From Candidatus Pacebacteria bacterium CG10_big_fil_rev_8_21_14_0_10_44_54 (GTDB lineage: Bacteria; Patescibacteriota; Microgenomatia; UBA1400; PJMF01), in NCBI GenBank assembly GCA_002772695.1, contig PFDI01000021.1:11495-59597 (forward strand): a stretch of 48,103 nucleotides of DNA. Reading direction: 5' to 3'. Within the stretch, counting starts at the first letter, position 1; every line of letters begins with the position of its first letter. Below are positions 46,370-48,103 of the stretch, in pieces. Made by a program: the position numbers and the translations under genes. The notes under the pieces are model-generated. The model was not told the DNA's origin, did no database searches, and saw only the letters and a list, made by a program, of their open reading frames with translations.

Positions 46370-47572
46370 ATGCCATTTTTTGCCTATACAGCCAAGAATG
46401 AATTTGGAGAAAATCTGCGCGGCAAGGTCGAGGCACGCAATGTTCATCAGGCAGCGAGCGTACTCAAGGAGAGAAATCTCTTGGTTATTCAGCTCAAGCC
46501 TCTAACAGAAGACGCCTTTGCTCCGCTCAAGGCCATGTTTGTTGGTGTCAAGACCGATGACATCGTCAATTTTACTCGCCAGCTTTCTACTATGATTTCG
46601 GCTGGTTTGCCGCTCGCCTCTTCTCTTTCTATCCTCGTCCAGCAAAGCAAGCCAGAAATGTCTCGTCTTACCGCCGCAATTCTCGAAGACGTCGAGGGTG
46701 GTATTTCGTTTGCCGACGCGCTCGAAAAACACCCGGATGCTTTCGATAATCTCTACACACAGTTGGTCCGAGCCGGAGAGCTTGGTGGCGTGCTCGACGA
46801 AGTTCTTGCGCGTCTAGCCGAGAACATGGAAAAGTCCAAAGCGTTTCGAGCCAAAACCAAGGGCGCCATGATTTATCCCGTGATTGTTTTGCTTGCGATG
46901 GTGATTGTTGGTTTTATCATGATGATTTTTGTTATCCCCAAATTGACTGCTATGTACACCGACTTTGGTGCAGAACTACCACTTGCGACCAGAGCGCTCA
47001 TCGGTATCTCAGAATTTATGAAGACTTTTTGGTGGCTGTTTATCGGCGGTGGTATTGGCGGATTCTTGGCCTTTAAACGTTGGATAAAAACAGAAAGTGG
47101 GAGAGCAATTTGGCATACATTTATTCTACGTATTCCGATTATTGGTGTCCTGAATACCAAAATTGTGTTGACTGAGTTTGCCCGAACAACATCTCTCCTA
47201 ATTGGCGCTGGTGTTTCACTGCTTAACGCTTTAGAAATTGTGACAAAAGGCGTGAGCAACCAGGTTTATCAATCCGCACTCGAGGATGCGACAAAGGATG
47301 TCGAAAAAGGTGTGCCACTCTCTGAAGCGCTCGAGCGGGGCGCGGCGTTTCCACCAATTCTTTTTCAGATGACAGCGGTAGGAGAAGAAACTGGCAAACT
47401 CGATGAAATTCTCAAAAAGTTATCAGATTACTTTGAGCAAGAAAGTGAGCAAGCGGTCAAGAACCTTACTGCAGCTATGGAGCCACTGATTATGGTAGTG
47501 CTTGGTATTGGCGTGGGTGCTATGGTAATTGCCATTATCATGCCTATCTACAACTTGACGAGCCAGTTTTAG
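46370..47572 (+). CDS. pilC: Type IV pilus inner-membrane protein PilC/GspF
   Basis: FTRQLSTMISAGLPLASSLSIL; GAMIYPVIVLLAMVIVGFIMMIFVIPKL; duplicated T2SSF domains. Confidence 0.95.
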   Translation: MPFFAYTAKNEFGENLRGKVEARNVHQAASVLKERNLLVIQLKPLTEDAFAPLKAMFVGVKTDDIVNFTRQLSTMISAGLPLASSLSILVQQSKPEMSRLTAAILEDVEGGISFADALEKHPDAFDNLYTQLVRAGELGGVLDEVLARLAENMEKSKAFRAKTKGAMIYPVIVLLAMVIVGFIMMIFVIPKLTAMYTDFGAELPLATRALIGISEFMKTFWWLFIGGGIGGFLAFKRWIKTESGRAIWHTFILRIPIIGVLNTKIVLTEFARTTSLLIGAGVSLLNALEIVTKGVSNQVYQSALEDATKDVEKGVPLSEALERGAAFPPILFQMTAVGEETGKLDEILKKLSDYFEQESEQAVKNLTAAMEPLIMVVLGIGVGAMVIAIIMPIYNLTSQF

Positions 47573-47602
47573 GTATCTAGATAACCCTGCTATACTATTG
47601 GC

Positions 47603-47827
47603 ATAAAGCAAGCACAGCAAAAAACACTATCTACCCGCGGTCTTCATGCACTTATTTGGCAAGAGGAGGATGTGTTTGTATCAAAATGCGTCGAGCTGGA
47701 AGTTGCTAGTCAAGGTGCAACCGAGCAGGAAGCGTTGGCAAATCTTGAAGAAGCCTTGCAACTATTTTTCGAGAATGAGCCAGTAAAAGCGTCTGGTCTT
47801 ACCAATCTACGCATTGTGCCACTGTAG
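47603..47827 (+). CDS. HicB-like antitoxin, start codon unclear
   Basis: In-frame ...GLHALIWQEEDVFVSKCVELEVASQGATEQEALANLEEALQLFFENEP; no ATG/GTG/TTG before the domain; ATA at 47603 lies 6 nt after TATACT. Confidence 0.6.
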   Translation: MKQAQQKTLSTRGLHALIWQEEDVFVSKCVELEVASQGATEQEALANLEEALQLFFENEPVKASGLTNLRIVPL

Positions 47828-47829
47828 TT

Positions 47830-48026
47830 ATGCCTAGGCGCTATTCTGCCAAGGAAGTGCTTAAAGCGTTAAAAAATTTGGTTTTGTGAAAGTCTCACAA
47901 AAAGGTAGTCATATAAAACTGCGTGGCGTGAGAGATGGCAAGCTTCAGACAGTGATTGTCCCCAACCATAAGCAGATTGCTGCTGGTACGCTCTCGAGCA
48001 TTCTTACATCAGGCTGCTCTCTCTAA
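47830..48026 (+). pseudogene. HicA-like toxin interrupted by a frame break
   Basis: MPRRYSAKEVLKALKN then -1 frame GFVKVSQKGSHIKLRGVRDGKLQTVIVPNHKQIAAGTLSSIL; break at AAAAAA tract (47871-47876). Confidence 0.7.
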
Positions 48027-48033
48027 GAGAGAG
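48017..48033 (+). terminator. Hairpin CTCTCTC-TAA-GAGAGAG at the hicA end, weak terminator
   Basis: Perfect 7-bp stem but only TTT follows. Confidence 0.35.
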
Positions 48034-48103
48034 TTTGAAAGCGTTTTGCTATAACTCCCACTTGCATCGAGCTGCAAAATTGGTATAGAGTATATAGAAC
48101 AGG

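Noticed and set aside
1-48103. CRISPR arrays, transposases, prophage genes
   Set aside because: No regularly spaced identical repeats, no transposase or phage structural motifs seen

Overview
This window reads as a compact, low-to-mid GC chromosomal segment from a reduced-genome bacterium. Candidate Phyla Radiation/Patescibacteria-like, possibly Microgenomates, is an inference from trimmed translation factors and overall gene content; no database search was run. Most of it is housekeeping: rpsF-ssb-rpsR, prfA, rpmE, dnaB, malic enzyme, lgt-like/lspA-like/rluD, glyA-folP-folK, nfo, folD, purB-purA, rpsB-tsf, tgt, yebC, a Xer recombinase, gyrB-ppa-gyrA, holB-like and pilB-pilT-pilC. There are two tRNAs (Leu-CAA, Ala-GGC) and two toxin-antitoxin loci, one of which looks broken. 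The most interesting region is 21.2-26.8 kb. There a cobalamin-riboswitch-like RNA with an apparent terminator platform sits at the breakpoint of a 5'-truncated subtilase and leads into an unknown protein and a secreted GH-A-like protein with four tandem C-terminal repeats. These are followed by a DUF4430 (transcobalamin-C-terminal-like) protein, a DUF6580-like (ECF-S-like) membrane protein and folD, with overlapping reading frames. I propose this as a candidate corrinoid acquisition/one-carbon module. Other leads are a candidate unclassified structured leader before an HD-domain gene, a palindromic bidirectional -10, repeated -10 elements 6-12 nt from start codons (leaderless mRNAs), related AT-rich repeats on both sides of a Xer gene beside about 1.1 kb of apparent non-coding DNA, an rpsB leader with possible SD sequestration, an internally shortened YebC, and a hicA frame break at an A6 tract. 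All calls were made by eye; no searches or folding programs were run.
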